From: CAKZNE01 sp963976435
Lineage (GTDB): Bacteria; Bacteroidota; Bacteroidia; Flavobacteriales; Schleiferiaceae
Assembly (NCBI GenBank): GCA_963976435.1
Contig: CAXBKQ010000009.1
Span: 1-64,000, forward strand
DNA: 64,000 bases
Direction of reading: 5' to 3'
This document shows positions 52,762-61,653 of this stretch, in pieces. Within the stretch, counting starts at the first letter, position 1; the number at the start of each line of letters is the position of its first letter. Under the pieces are notes generated by a model that saw only the letters and a program-made list of their open reading frames with translations, was not told where the DNA came from and did not search any database. Both the position numbers and the translations under genes were made by a program.

Positions 52762-53760
52762 TTATTTGGAGCTTAAAGCTTTGATTTTTTTTCTGGCTTT
52801 ATAAGCTACATAAAGGGCTATCATCCCAGCGAAGAAGGTCATGAGGGTTTGCCCGGTATGAACCATGGTGGCGAATGTTAGAGCATCAATTTCTTCAATC
52901 CCTATAACCACCATTCCTGTTTTTGCTAAAAAATGATAAGACCCTGCACCACCTGGAGAAGGAGCAATAATTCCAAAAGCTCCTACTATCATTACAAATA
53001 ATCCGCTGGATGGATCAATATGACTTGTGGAATCCAAAGCGAACACCACTACATAAGACATCAAAAAATACATCAACCAAATCAATAATGTATGACCGAT
53101 AAAAAACCATTTATGTTCTAATTTGGAAATTGATTTTAAGCCTTCTACTAGTCCTAGAGCAAAGTCTTTAATTTTTTGGTAAAACTTATGCTTTCGGATT
53201 CTTCCTCGTAAAAAGTAAAGTATTGCTAAAAACAGGGCCATAACTATTAGCGCAATAGTTTTCCAACTTATCCCATCCGTATCTTGTGCATCTTTGGATG
53301 TTTCCTCAAAAAATGCCAGAATATTTTCGTATTCCAAGAAGAGGGTAAGGCAAATTAGCAAGGCCAGCATTATAAAATCTATAACACGCTCAATTATTAC
53401 CGTTCCAATAAGTTTATCTATAGGTACCTTATCGGTTTGATTTAAGGTAGTACAACGTGCTACTTCTCCTGCTCTAGGGATAATCATATTCATAAAATAC
53501 CCCATAGAAATAGCGTGGATGGCCCGCCAGGTATTTACCTTAAAGCCTAATGGTTCTAGTAAATAGGTCCACCGGATTCCCCTACTAATAAATGCCAAAA
53601 AACCCATGGCCATACTTAATAGGATATATTCATAATGAGCTTTGCTGAGGTTTTCTGCAAAATCAGACCATTTTATGTCTTTAAAAGCAAGGTAAAAGAG
53701 ACTTGCGCCTATTGCAATAAAAACCGAGTATTTAAGGATTCCCTTGAGTTTAGAATTCAA
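52762..53760 (-). CDS. Flippase-like integral membrane protein (UPF0104/AglD family)
   Basis: 332 residues with about eight predicted membrane helices and a C-terminal KARKKIKALSSK basic tail. Family signatures: FISRGIRWTYLLEPLGFKVN (~57), MGYFMNMIIPRAGEVARCTT (~91-110) and PSPGGAGSYHFL (~267). This is the lysylphosphatidylglycerol-synthase membrane-domain family; related proteins move lipid-linked molecules. Substrate unknown. It is squeezed between panD and radA with single-base gaps, so it is co-transcribed, but no functional link to either is obvious. Confidence 0.88.
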   Translation of the reverse strand: MNSKLKGILKYSVFIAIGASLFYLAFKDIKWSDFAENLSKAHYEYILLSMAMGFLAFISRGIRWTYLLEPLGFKVNTWRAIHAISMGYFMNMIIPRAGEVARCTTLNQTDKVPIDKLIGTVIIERVIDFIMLALLICLTLFLEYENILAFFEETSKDAQDTDGISWKTIALIVMALFLAILYFLRGRIRKHKFYQKIKDFALGLVEGLKSISKLEHKWFFIGHTLLIWLMYFLMSYVVVFALDSTSHIDPSSGLFVMIVGAFGIIAPSPGGAGSYHFLAKTGMVVIGIEEIDALTFATMVHTGQTLMTFFAGMIALYVAYKARKKIKALSSK

Positions 53761-53761
53761 A

Positions 53762-54112
53762 TTAGTCTAGTCTATTGGTGGATTCATTTGGAAATATTAT
53801 GGAAGGTTTGAAGGTTTTGGCTTCTTCAAAATTCAATAAAGCGTAAGATATGATAATAATAATATCGCCAGCTTGAACTTTTCTTGCCGCAGGGCCATTC
53901 ATATTAATTTCTCCACTTCCTCTTTCTCCTTTAATTATGTAGGTTTCCAGTCTTTCGCCATTATTTACATTTACAATGGCCACTTTTTCACCCTCTATCA
54001 TGTTGGCGGCATCCATTAGGTCTTCGTCTATGGTAATACTGCCTATATAATTTAGATCCGCACCTGTAATTTTTACCCGGTGTATTTTGGATTTTAAAAC
54101 CTCTATTTGCAT
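53762..54112 (-). CDS. panD: Aspartate 1-decarboxylase PanD
   Basis: 116 residues. It makes beta-alanine from aspartate for pantothenate. The zymogen self-cleaves between G24 and S25 (NYIGSITID) to form the pyruvoyl group. Other signatures: K9 (LKSKIHRV), NGERLETYIIKGERGSG and NGPAARKVQAGDIIIIISYA. Encoded right after panC, whose product uses its beta-alanine. Confidence 0.95.
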   Translation of the reverse strand: MQIEVLKSKIHRVKITGADLNYIGSITIDEDLMDAANMIEGEKVAIVNVNNGERLETYIIKGERGSGEINMNGPAARKVQAGDIIIIISYALLNFEEAKTFKPSIIFPNESTNRLD

Positions 54113-54126
54113 GGGGTAAAATTAAT

Positions 54127-54969
54127 TCAAAAAAGCCTATCGTTATCTATCAATCTTACCTTTCCGTGATTGGCCGCAATAAAAATCCTTGCTTCCTTAA
54201 AATCAGACCATTGGGAAATTTCTTTTAAAGAATGCGGATCACAAATTTCTACATATTCTAGCTTGAGATTGCTTTTTTCAAAATCCAAATGAATTTTCTT
54301 TTTTATTTCTGAAGGGCCAAAATGCTTGTAATTTTCCTTGGCCCATGCAATGCTTTTATAAATAATGAGAGCTTCATTTTGTTCAGAAACAGATAACCTT
54401 TGGTTTCTGCTGCTCAATGCTAAGCCCTTTTCATTTCTTTCAATTTCCAAACCAACAACCTCAGGGCCAAGGTTTAAAACTTTTGTAATGTGTTTTACAA
54501 TCAGATATTGCTGAAAATCCTTAAGTCCAAAATAGGCTTGATCGGGATTTATTATTTCAAAAAAACGCTTTACTACCGTGGCTACACCATCAAAATGATT
54601 GCTTCGAAAGCTTCCTTCCATATTTAGGTCCAACCCATTGAGGTCAATATTTTCTGGTTCCACTTTATTTGGATACATTTCTTCCACTGTGGGGATAAAA
54701 ACAATATCACAATCAACTTCTTTTAAAAGCTCTTTATCTCGCTCCGTATTTCTCGGATATTTGATAAGATCATCTTGTTTATTGAACTGAGTAGGGTTTA
54801 CGAAAATGCTCACTACAACAATGGAATTCCGCGCTTTAGCCTGCCGGACTAAGGAGATGTGACCAGAGTGAAGAGCACCCATGGTAGCTACAAAGCCAAT
54901 TGATTTTTTTTGCTTCTTTAAATCCTTAAGGTGATTGTTTAAGGGGTAGACCTGTTCGAATATCAGCAT
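54127..54969 (-). CDS. panC: Pantothenate synthetase PanC
   Basis: 280 residues. It condenses pantoate and beta-alanine with ATP. Class I aaRS-like fold: VATMGALHSGHISLVRQAK (~27-45, HxGH motif), SIFVNPTQF (~54), YFGLKDFQQYLIVKHI (~150) and ALSSRNQRLS (KMSKS-like, ~189). First gene of the minus-strand operon panC-panD-flippase-radA, with promoter at 54990-54997. Confidence 0.95.
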   Translation of the reverse strand: MLIFEQVYPLNNHLKDLKKQKKSIGFVATMGALHSGHISLVRQAKARNSIVVVSIFVNPTQFNKQDDLIKYPRNTERDKELLKEVDCDIVFIPTVEEMYPNKVEPENIDLNGLDLNMEGSFRSNHFDGVATVVKRFFEIINPDQAYFGLKDFQQYLIVKHITKVLNLGPEVVGLEIERNEKGLALSSRNQRLSVSEQNEALIIYKSIAWAKENYKHFGPSEIKKKIHLDFEKSNLKLEYVEICDPHSLKEISQWSDFKEARIFIAANHGKVRLIDNDRLF

Positions 54970-54989
54970 GGCAAGGCAATTAAACCAGC

Positions 54990-54997
54990 CAAAGCTA
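54990..54997 (-). promoter_or_regulatory. Putative -7 element of the panC operon
   Basis: Minus strand reads TAGCTTTG (TAnnTTTG match), giving a ~14-nt leader. It lies within ~40 bp of the divergent promoter at 55008-55038. Confidence 0.5.
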
Positions 54998-55007
54998 GCA
55001 TTATATG

Positions 55008-55038
55008 TTGAAACTTTATTAAAAAATGAGTATTTTTG
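55008..55038 (+). promoter_or_regulatory. Consensus Bacteroidota promoter of the glycogen-synthase-like gene
   Basis: TTG at 55008-55010, a 20-bp spacer, then TATTTTTG at 55031-55038: the best full TTG-N19/20-TAnnTTTG match in the window. The start codon at 55070 follows ~25 nt after the expected transcription start. Confidence 0.65.
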
Positions 55039-55069
55039 CGGCTCTTTTGTCGAAAGTTAAAATGATCAG

Positions 55070-55888
55070 ATGGATAATAAAAGGATACTTTATGTGAGTC
55101 AGGAGATTCACCCGTACCTACCCGAAAATGAAATTTCAAAAGCCTCATTAGAATTACCCAAAAAAATGAACGAATTAGGTCATGAAGTTAGGGTCTTCAT
55201 GCCTCGTTATGGTGTAATTAATGAAAGAAGGCATCAACTTCACGAAGTAATCCGGTTAAGCGGTATTAATATCATTGTGAATGATATGGATCAACCCTTA
55301 ATAATTAAGGTAGCTTCTGTTCCTTCCGCAAGGATGCAGGTTTATTTTATTGATAATGAAGAGTATTTCAAGCGAAAAGCTATATTCTTGGATGAGGATG
55401 GAAATTTCTTTTCTGACAATGATCAAAGGGCAATTTTCTTTTGCCGTGGTGTTATTGAAACTGTAACCAAATTAGGTTGGGCTCCAGATATTATTCATTG
55501 CCATGGATGGTTGGCGAGTTTTATGCCCATGTACCTGAAGAAATTTCATTACGATGATCCACTTTTTGCAGATAGTAAAATTGTGTTTTCAGCATATGGG
55601 GCCAGAGAACAAGCAATGCCTGATACTTTAGTAGAAAACTTAAAGTTTGATGGTTTTGACCCTGAGGATATCGCTAAATATGAAAATGCAAGTATTGAGT
55701 CTGTAAACCGCGCTGCCATGACCTATAGCCATGGAACAATTATAGCCAGTGAAAATGCAGATAAGGAAACAAAAGAATTTGCAGAAAACAACGTTGATAA
55801 CTATCTAGATCTAACCAAAGCAGAAGATGCTACTCAGGAAATTTATCGCCTGTATGAGCAAGTATCCATGCAAGAGACTATAGCTTAA
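55070..55888 (+). CDS. Glycogen/starch-synthase-like protein, N-terminal GT5 domain only
   Basis: 272 residues. The sequence resembles the N-terminal Rossmann domain of GT5 glycogen synthase: ILYVSQEIHPYLPENEISKA (~6-25), LGHEVRVFMPRYGVINERRH (~37-56) and PDIIHCHGWLASFMP (~139-153). The KxGGL ADP-glucose loop is replaced (PENEISKAS) and the whole C-terminal catalytic half of a ~480-residue synthase is missing. Such short forms are common in Bacteroidota beside panC; they are annotated as glycogen synthase but are unlikely to be active alone (inference). Followed at 15 bp by the DUF4270 lipoprotein and then glmS, in one apparent operon. Confidence 0.8.
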   Translation: MDNKRILYVSQEIHPYLPENEISKASLELPKKMNELGHEVRVFMPRYGVINERRHQLHEVIRLSGINIIVNDMDQPLIIKVASVPSARMQVYFIDNEEYFKRKAIFLDEDGNFFSDNDQRAIFFCRGVIETVTKLGWAPDIIHCHGWLASFMPMYLKKFHYDDPLFADSKIVFSAYGAREQAMPDTLVENLKFDGFDPEDIAKYENASIESVNRAAMTYSHGTIIASENADKETKEFAENNVDNYLDLTKAEDATQEIYRLYEQVSMQETIA

Positions 55889-55903
55889 AGCTATCAGCGA
55901 CAT

Positions 55904-57253
55904 ATGAAAATACAATTTGGAAAATTATTGAAGAAGAGAGCTATTTTAATTATAGCTCCTTTTCTTTTTTTGGGCTGTGAAACCGACAATGGCAATATTG
56001 GTGAAGGAACAATTATTGGTCTTCCCCTAGATGCAGATTCTATGCATCTTCGAATTGTATCCTTTACTCAAAAAGTGGATAGTGTTATCGTGGCACTAAA
56101 CTATTCCAACCAAGCTTCTATTGGTGGATATATTGGAAATAGAATTGTAGGAACAATGGAGTATGACTTTATTGGTTCTGCAGAAGCGAGTATTGTTACC
56201 CAGGTTGTGCCGGTCCAATTGAATATGGATTTTGGGGATAATCCTGTTGTAGATTCAGTAAAAATGTTCTTGAGGTTCAATGGCCAATATGGTGATACCA
56301 ATAAAGCAATGGATCTGGAAGTCTTGGAAATTACCGAAAGTTTAAGCAGAGATAGCTCCTATTTTTCATCCTTTAAACCAGTTACTGGTCAGAAGGTTGG
56401 GGAATTATTAGCTTATGAACCCAGACCAAAAAGCCGAGTGACTAATGGCTCCGTTATTATTAGTCCTTCAGTGATTATCCCACTAGACAATAATTATTTT
56501 CAAACAAAAATTGCGGATATCGCCGATGGTAGTAATTCAAACTTGGCGGATTTTGATGATTTTATTGAATATTTAAAAGGTTTTCAGATAAAAGCAGTGA
56601 AAGGTGATGGGTCTATGCTCTACTTTAATTTATCCAATGCCACCTCTAGAATAGTAATTAGTTACCACAATGATTCAGATACCAATGAAGCGGTTCTGAA
56701 TTTTGCTCAGGATAAATCATCACTTCCAATATCCTTTAGTGTTTTTTCTCAAAACTATGATAATGTAGTAAATGCCATTTCAAATCCAGATACAAATAGC
56801 CCTGGAGAAATGACAACTTATGTTCAGGCCATGGGTGGAGTGGCAACCGTTTTTAAAATTCCAGATGTTTTAAATTCCCTTGAAGAAGGAGCAGTAATAA
56901 ATCGTGCATTTTTAGAAGTTCCTGTTCAAAGAGGGATAATGAGTGGTTTGCCACCAGCTGGAGCCTTGGAAATCAGGGTTATGACCAGCAAAGGGCCATC
57001 TTCTACAATAAGAGATTTTTATTTCGACAGTAGGCAAACTGGTGATGGTACGTTAAGATTAGGTGAATTAAGAGACAACAGGTATATTTTTGAACTTACA
57101 GAACATATCTTTGAAGTCATAAATGAGGACAGAAGTCCAAATTTAGCTATTGTACCAGTTAGTAAAGGTACCACGGCTACTAGAACTATATTAAAAGGTG
57201 GCAATGATCCAATGGATCCAATTAAACTAATTGTATATTATACTAAACCATAA
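55904..57253 (+). CDS. DUF4270 family lipoprotein
   Basis: 449 residues. Lipobox FLGC with lipidation at C25, then ETDNGNIGEG. Beta-rich throughout with IVGTMEYDFIGSAEASIVTQ (~67) and VVDSVKMFLRF (~108), typical of DUF4270, a Bacteroidota family of unknown function predicted in the outer membrane or on the surface. It sits between the GT5-like gene and glmS, with 7 bp to glmS, so all three are probably one transcript. A cell-envelope role is inferred from this context. Confidence 0.88.
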   Translation: MKIQFGKLLKKRAILIIAPFLFLGCETDNGNIGEGTIIGLPLDADSMHLRIVSFTQKVDSVIVALNYSNQASIGGYIGNRIVGTMEYDFIGSAEASIVTQVVPVQLNMDFGDNPVVDSVKMFLRFNGQYGDTNKAMDLEVLEITESLSRDSSYFSSFKPVTGQKVGELLAYEPRPKSRVTNGSVIISPSVIIPLDNNYFQTKIADIADGSNSNLADFDDFIEYLKGFQIKAVKGDGSMLYFNLSNATSRIVISYHNDSDTNEAVLNFAQDKSSLPISFSVFSQNYDNVVNAISNPDTNSPGEMTTYVQAMGGVATVFKIPDVLNSLEEGAVINRAFLEVPVQRGIMSGLPPAGALEIRVMTSKGPSSTIRDFYFDSRQTGDGTLRLGELRDNRYIFELTEHIFEVINEDRSPNLAIVPVSKGTTATRTILKGGNDPMDPIKLIVYYTKP

Positions 57254-57260
57254 TTAAACT

Positions 57261-59105
57261 ATGTGCGGAATTGTAGGATATTTAGGTGAGCGCGATGCGG
57301 TTCCTGTTATTATCAATGGTCTTAAAAGATTAGAATATAGAGGCTATGATAGTGCTGGTATTTCAGTTATCGATGATGAAGGTCTTCAATTGGTGAAATG
57401 CAAAGGGAAAGTGTCGGATTTGGAGGCAAAAATGAATGGCGGTTTAGGTCATTCTGGAATTGGAATAGGACATACAAGATGGGCAACCCATGGTGAACCT
57501 AATGACCTAAATGCTCACCCACATTCTTCAAATTCCGGGGATTTGATTCTAATCCACAATGGAATTATTGAAAATTATGCCTCTATTAAAGAAGCTTTAA
57601 CTTCTAGAGGTTTCTCTTTTGAAAGTGATACCGATACAGAGGTATTGGTAAACCTAATTGAAGATATACGCCTTGCAGAAAATATTAGCCTTGAAAAAGC
57701 AGTGCGAATTGCGCTAAACCAAGTTGTTGGTGCTTATGCGATTGCTGTTTTTGATAAAAATAATGATGAGGAAATAATTGTTGCCAAAAAAGGTAGCCCA
57801 CTTGTTGTTGGTGTTGGAGAAAATGAATTTTTTATTGCTAGTGATGCCACACCTTTTTTGGAGTACACTAAAAAGGCAATTTATCTTGAGGATGATGAAA
57901 TGGGAACCATCCGCAAAGGAAAGGAATTAAAGGTTCGCTCTATAAAAAGTAATAAGCCCGTTGTTCCTTATATCCATCAGTTAAAAATTGATTTAGAATC
58001 TATTGAAAAAGGTGGTTACGACCATTTTATGTTGAAGGAAATTTATGAGCAGTCTAAGTCTATCCAAGATACGCTAAGAGGAAGGCTTCTTGCTGATAAA
58101 GGATTGATCAGAATGAGTGGTGTTTATGAATACCATGATAAATTTCTTAATGCTGAAAGGATTATAATTATTGGATGTGGAACTTCTTGGCATGCTGGAT
58201 TAGTAGCTGAGTATATTTTTGAAGACTTAGCAAGAATCCCTGTTGAGGTGGAATACGCATCTGAGTTTAGATATAGAAACCCAGTAATTAGCGAAAAAGA
58301 TGTAGTAATCGCCATTAGTCAATCGGGTGAAACTGCAGATACTTTGGCAGCAATCAAATTAGCAAAAGAAAGAGGTGCTACAATTTTTGGTATCTGTAAT
58401 GTTGTAGGATCTTCTATCGCAAGAGAGACTCATGCTGGAGCTTATACTCATGCTGGACCAGAAATTGGGGTAGCATCTACCAAGGCATTTACTGCTCAGG
58501 TAACTTTATTAAGCTTAATTGCTATGGACATTGCCAATAATAAAGGTTTATTAAGCAGAACAAGATTCAGACAACTACTTAGTGAACTGGAGGCCATTCC
58601 TAAGAAAATTGAAAAAATGTTGGAGAGTGATTCTCAGACAAAATATATTTCCGGACTTTTTAAGGATGCCCAAAATTTCCTTTACCTAGGAAGGGGATAT
58701 AACTTCCCAGTGGCTTTGGAAGGCGCATTGAAATTGAAGGAAATTAGTTATATCCATGCGGAAGGATATCCTGCTGCTGAAATGAAACATGGCCCTATTG
58801 CTTTAATTGATGAGAATATGCCGGTGGTAGTGATTGCACCTAAAAGTGGGCAGTATGAAAAAATTGTAAGTAATATTCAAGAAGTTAAAGCCAGACAAGG
58901 GAAGGTAATTGCTATTGTAAACAATGGAGATTCTGAAATCGCGAAAATGGCAGATCATGTTATTGAGGTTGAGGACACTTTAGAATTATTTACACCTTTA
59001 ATTACTACTATACCTCTACAACTACTATCTTATCATATTGCAGTGATGAGAGGTTGTAATGTTGATCAGCCAAGAAATTTGGCAAAATCAGTTACCGTAG
59101 AATAG
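57261..59105 (+). CDS. glmS: Glutamine-fructose-6-phosphate aminotransferase GlmS
   Basis: 614 residues. It makes glucosamine 6-phosphate for peptidoglycan and LPS. N-terminal Ntn glutaminase with nucleophile C2 (MCGIVGYLG), HTRWATHGEPN (~71) and NGIIENYASIK (~98). Two SIS domains: GCGTSWHAG (~302), AISQSGETADTLAA (~349), GRGYNFPVALEGALKLKEIS (~475). C-terminus QPRNLAKSVTVE is the conserved lid. No glmS ribozyme-like leader is expected or seen. Terminator follows. Confidence 0.96.
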   Translation: MCGIVGYLGERDAVPVIINGLKRLEYRGYDSAGISVIDDEGLQLVKCKGKVSDLEAKMNGGLGHSGIGIGHTRWATHGEPNDLNAHPHSSNSGDLILIHNGIIENYASIKEALTSRGFSFESDTDTEVLVNLIEDIRLAENISLEKAVRIALNQVVGAYAIAVFDKNNDEEIIVAKKGSPLVVGVGENEFFIASDATPFLEYTKKAIYLEDDEMGTIRKGKELKVRSIKSNKPVVPYIHQLKIDLESIEKGGYDHFMLKEIYEQSKSIQDTLRGRLLADKGLIRMSGVYEYHDKFLNAERIIIIGCGTSWHAGLVAEYIFEDLARIPVEVEYASEFRYRNPVISEKDVVIAISQSGETADTLAAIKLAKERGATIFGICNVVGSSIARETHAGAYTHAGPEIGVASTKAFTAQVTLLSLIAMDIANNKGLLSRTRFRQLLSELEAIPKKIEKMLESDSQTKYISGLFKDAQNFLYLGRGYNFPVALEGALKLKEISYIHAEGYPAAEMKHGPIALIDENMPVVVIAPKSGQYEKIVSNIQEVKARQGKVIAIVNNGDSEIAKMADHVIEVEDTLELFTPLITTIPLQLLSYHIAVMRGCNVDQPRNLAKSVTVE

Positions 59106-59125
59106 AAATTATTCATAATTCAGAT

Positions 59126-59156
59126 AAAAAAAAGCTCCAATTTTGGAGCTTTTTTT
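59126..59156. terminator. Bidirectional terminator between glmS and pth
   Basis: AAAAAAGCTCCAA/TTGGAGCTTTTTT is a perfect inverted repeat, with A-run on the left and T-run on the right, so it can end transcripts from both sides. It overlaps the stop codon of the convergent pth gene. Confidence 0.9.
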
Positions 59157-59721
59157 ATTTATTATTGAATTGTGTCATGGTGAGCTGAGGGCCAGCTAAA
59201 GCAAAGCTTTTTATGGCCTCACCGGCAGTTTCTAATCTTGCATCAAGATCTTTTCGTTCAGTTTCGCTCCATTCACCTAATACATAGTCGATTTGTTTTC
59301 CTCGAGAAAATTCATTGCCTATGCCAAATCTCAATCGAGAATATTGCTGGCTTGCAAGGACCTGATTGATGTTTTTTAGCCCATTATGGCCTCCATCGCT
59401 TCCTTTCATTTTGAGTCGAATGCTCCCGAAAGGCAAAGCAATTTCATCAACGAGAACTAATAAATTAGAAACTGGAATTTTTTCTTGCTTCAACCAATAG
59501 TTTACAGCTTTTCCGCTGAGGTTCATATAGGTTGTAGGTTTAATAAGGATAAGTTTTCTGCCCTTAATATTGAGTTCAGCTTTGGAAGCATAACGATCTG
59601 GGCTAAAAGAAGTATTGGACGCCCTAGCAAGAGCGTCCAATATTTTGAATCCAATATTATGTCTTGTTTCGGAATACTCCTCCCCAATATTGCCTAAACC
59701 AGCTATGAGGAATTTCTTCAA
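59155..59721 (-). CDS. pth: Peptidyl-tRNA hydrolase
   Basis: 188 residues. It recycles peptidyl-tRNA released from stalled ribosomes. Active-site residues: N11 (GLGNIGEEY), H21 (TRHNIGF), the NLSGKAVNYW segment (~67), and the DEIALPFGSIRLKMKGSDGGHNG block (~92-114), with catalytic Asp and clamp Asn. Last gene of prs-rplY-pth. Confidence 0.95.
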   Translation of the reverse strand: MKKFLIAGLGNIGEEYSETRHNIGFKILDALARASNTSFSPDRYASKAELNIKGRKLILIKPTTYMNLSGKAVNYWLKQEKIPVSNLLVLVDEIALPFGSIRLKMKGSDGGHNGLKNINQVLASQQYSRLRFGIGNEFSRGKQIDYVLGEWSETERKDLDARLETAGEAIKSFALAGPQLTMTQFNNK

Positions 59722-59743
59722 AACAAATAATTTTAAGCTTTAA

Positions 59744-60373
59744 TTAGGCTTCAGCTGGAGCTTCTGCTGCAGCTTCGCTAGCACCTTCTTCTCCTTCAGC
59801 ACCTTCTTCTTCTTCTTCGTCAAGAACTGCATTACGCGAAGTTCTAATAGTAACAACGGCTAAGAAGTCTTCGTTTTCAATGCTATATCCATCAGTAACA
59901 ATATCCTCAACACGAATAGTTTGACCAATTCTAAGGTTATCGATATTAATTTCAATTTTTCCTGGAAGATTTTCTTCGGTACCTTTAACAGTAAGCTTTC
60001 TAAAGTTCACCTTTAGTTTACCACCATTTCTAACACCAATGGCGTTTCCTACTAAACTCACAGGAACCATGATATTCACTTCTTTCCCAGGAACTAATTC
60101 CAATAGATCAACGTGCACAAGACGGTCTGAAACTGGGTGGAATTGAGTGTCGCGCAATACCGCTTTATAGGTTTTGTCCTCAATTTTAACTTCAACAAGG
60201 TGAGCTTCATTAGTATATAGCAAACTTTTAAAGCTAATTTCCGGAGCGGAAAAGTGAATGTTTTCTTCACCACCATATATAACGCATGGTACATTACCTT
60301 CTCTTCTTAGGTTCTTGGCAGATCCTGATCCTAAATTCTCACGCTTTGTACCTTCAATGACTATTACTTTCAT
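59744..60373 (-). CDS. rplY: 50S ribosomal protein L25/general stress protein Ctc
   Basis: 209 residues, the long CTC form: N-terminal L25 5S-rRNA-binding domain (KRENLGSGSAKNLRREGNVP, ~9-28; FHPVSDRLVHVDLLEL, ~77) plus the TL5 C-terminal domain (~95-185). The tail is acidic/alanine-rich (EEEEEGAEGEEGASEAAAEA). It binds 5S rRNA in the large subunit. 23 bp downstream of prs and 22 bp upstream of pth, a gene order widely conserved in bacteria. Confidence 0.94.
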   Translation of the reverse strand: MKVIVIEGTKRENLGSGSAKNLRREGNVPCVIYGGEENIHFSAPEISFKSLLYTNEAHLVEVKIEDKTYKAVLRDTQFHPVSDRLVHVDLLELVPGKEVNIMVPVSLVGNAIGVRNGGKLKVNFRKLTVKGTEENLPGKIEINIDNLRIGQTIRVEDIVTDGYSIENEDFLAVVTIRTSRNAVLDEEEEEGAEGEEGASEAAAEAPAEA

Positions 60374-60396
60374 CGTACTCTTTGGGTTTATTTATA

Positions 60397-61329
60397 TTAC
60401 TCTAAAAAATGGGAGCTGATAGACTCGTGGTTATGAACTTTTTTCATAACGTCTGAGAACAGCTCAGCAATTGATATTACTTTAATTTTTTCTGGAAGAT
60501 TTTCTTGCGGAATAGTATCCGTAATGATTAATTCTTCCAATTTTGAATTTTCTATTCTTTCCATTGCTTTACCAGAAAGCACTCCATGTGTACAATAAGC
60601 GCGAACACTTAATGCTCCTTCTTCAATTAACATATCTGCGGCCTTAGTTAAAGTTCCAGCAGTGTCAATCATATCATCTATCAATACTACATTTCTACCT
60701 TCAACATTTCCTATTACCGTCATTTTATCAATAACATTGGCCTTCTTCCTTTGCTTATAGCAAATCACTACTTCACTCTCTAACCATTTTGCATAGTTGT
60801 TGGCTCTTTTAGAACCTCCCATATCCGGAGATGCAATGGTTAAATTTTCAATATTCCTACTTTTCAAATGAGGAACAAAAAGGCCCGAAGCAAAAACATG
60901 GTCTACAGGAACTTCAAAAAACCCTTGTATTTGATCCGCATGTAAATCCATGGTCATAATACGTGTAGCACCAGCTGCTGTTAACAGATTAGCTACCATT
61001 TTTGCGCCTATAGGCACACGTGGCTTGTCTTTTCTATCCTGACGAGCCCAACCAAAATAAGGCATCACCGCAGTAATGTGTTTAGCTGATGCTCGCTTAG
61101 CAGCATCAATCATCATCAACATTTCCATTAAATTTTCCGTCGGAGGCATTGTAGAACCGATTAGGAATACTCTACCACCTCTAACAGTCTCTTCAAAAGA
61201 TGGTTGAAATTCACCATCACTAAACTGTGTTATTTCCACTTTTCCAAGTGGTAAACCATATGATTCAGCTATCTTCTCTGCAATTTTTACAGAAGATCTA
61301 CAACTAAATATTTTTGCAATTGGTACCAA
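60397..61329 (-). CDS. prs: Ribose-phosphate pyrophosphokinase (PRPP synthetase)
   Basis: 310 residues. It makes PRPP from ribose 5-phosphate and ATP, feeding PurF and others. The start is a TTG at 61329: the in-frame stop upstream leaves no ATG or GTG, and VPIAKIFSC aligns with the normal family N-terminus. Signatures: FSDGEFQPSFEETVRGG (~36), YFGWARQDRKDKPRVPIGAK (~96), MTMDLHADQIQGFF (~126) and PRPP loop VVLIDDMIDTAGTL (~216). One oddity: the usual FSG/FAG near residue 10 reads FSC. Confidence 0.94.
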   Translation of the reverse strand: MVPIAKIFSCRSSVKIAEKIAESYGLPLGKVEITQFSDGEFQPSFEETVRGGRVFLIGSTMPPTENLMEMLMMIDAAKRASAKHITAVMPYFGWARQDRKDKPRVPIGAKMVANLLTAAGATRIMTMDLHADQIQGFFEVPVDHVFASGLFVPHLKSRNIENLTIASPDMGGSKRANNYAKWLESEVVICYKQRKKANVIDKMTVIGNVEGRNVVLIDDMIDTAGTLTKAADMLIEEGALSVRAYCTHGVLSGKAMERIENSKLEELIITDTIPQENLPEKIKVISIAELFSDVMKKVHNHESISSHFLE

Positions 61330-61380
61330 TGACTTAATCCTTTGGAATTGATTGTTTTAAATGCCCCTAAAAAAGGGCTG

Positions 61381-61388
61381 CAAATGTA
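61381..61388 (-). promoter_or_regulatory. Putative -7 element of prs-rplY-pth
   Basis: Minus strand reads TACATTTG (TAnnTTTG match). The ~45-nt leader begins with a small hairpin GCCC-TTTTTTAG-GGGC. Confidence 0.5.
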
Positions 61389-61473
61389 GGCAATAAATCC
61401 AAAAAGACTAAATAATTTTATAGAATAGAGTACAAAAATTTCATTTGATATAGAATAATTGGCAAACATTGTA

Positions 61474-61481
61474 TAGTTTTG
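61474..61481 (+). promoter_or_regulatory. Putative -7 element of the tRNA-Leu gene
   Basis: TAGTTTTG, a TAnnTTTG match, 22 nt before the mature tRNA 5' end. Confidence 0.4.
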
Positions 61482-61503
61482 CCATCCGTTTCACGGAAAT
61501 TTA

Positions 61504-61585
61504 GCCCAGGTGGCGGAATTGGTAGACGCGCTGGTCTCAAACACCAGTGGGGCAACCCATACCGGTTCGATCCCGGTCCTGGGTA
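61504..61585 (+). tRNA. tRNA-Leu(CAA)
   Basis: Class II tRNA with acceptor strands GCCCAGG/CCTGGGT, D-arm GCGGAATTGGTAGACGCG, anticodon stem CTGGT/ACCAG around loop CTCAAAC (anticodon CAA, codon UUG), long variable arm TGGGGCAACCCA, and T-arm ACCGG-TTCGATC-CCGGT, discriminator A. The 3' CCA is not encoded. The first acceptor pair is G1:U72 rather than G:C. Confidence 0.95.
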
Positions 61586-61587
61586 CA

Positions 61588-61625
61588 TAAAAAGGGGATT
61601 CATTTATTTGAATCCCCTTTTTTTT
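61588..61625 (+). terminator. Intrinsic terminator of tRNA-Leu
   Basis: GGGGATTCA (61594-61602)/TGAATCCCC (61609-61617), 9-bp stem with 6-nt loop, flanked by A5 on the left and T8 on the right, so it could also act on the minus-strand GyrI-like transcript. Confidence 0.9.
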
Positions 61626-61653
61626 GGCCATTATTCCACTCCTCTTATTTTAT

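Noticed and set aside
55070..55888. Functional glycogen synthase GlgA
   Set aside because: The C-terminal catalytic half and the KxGGL loop are missing.
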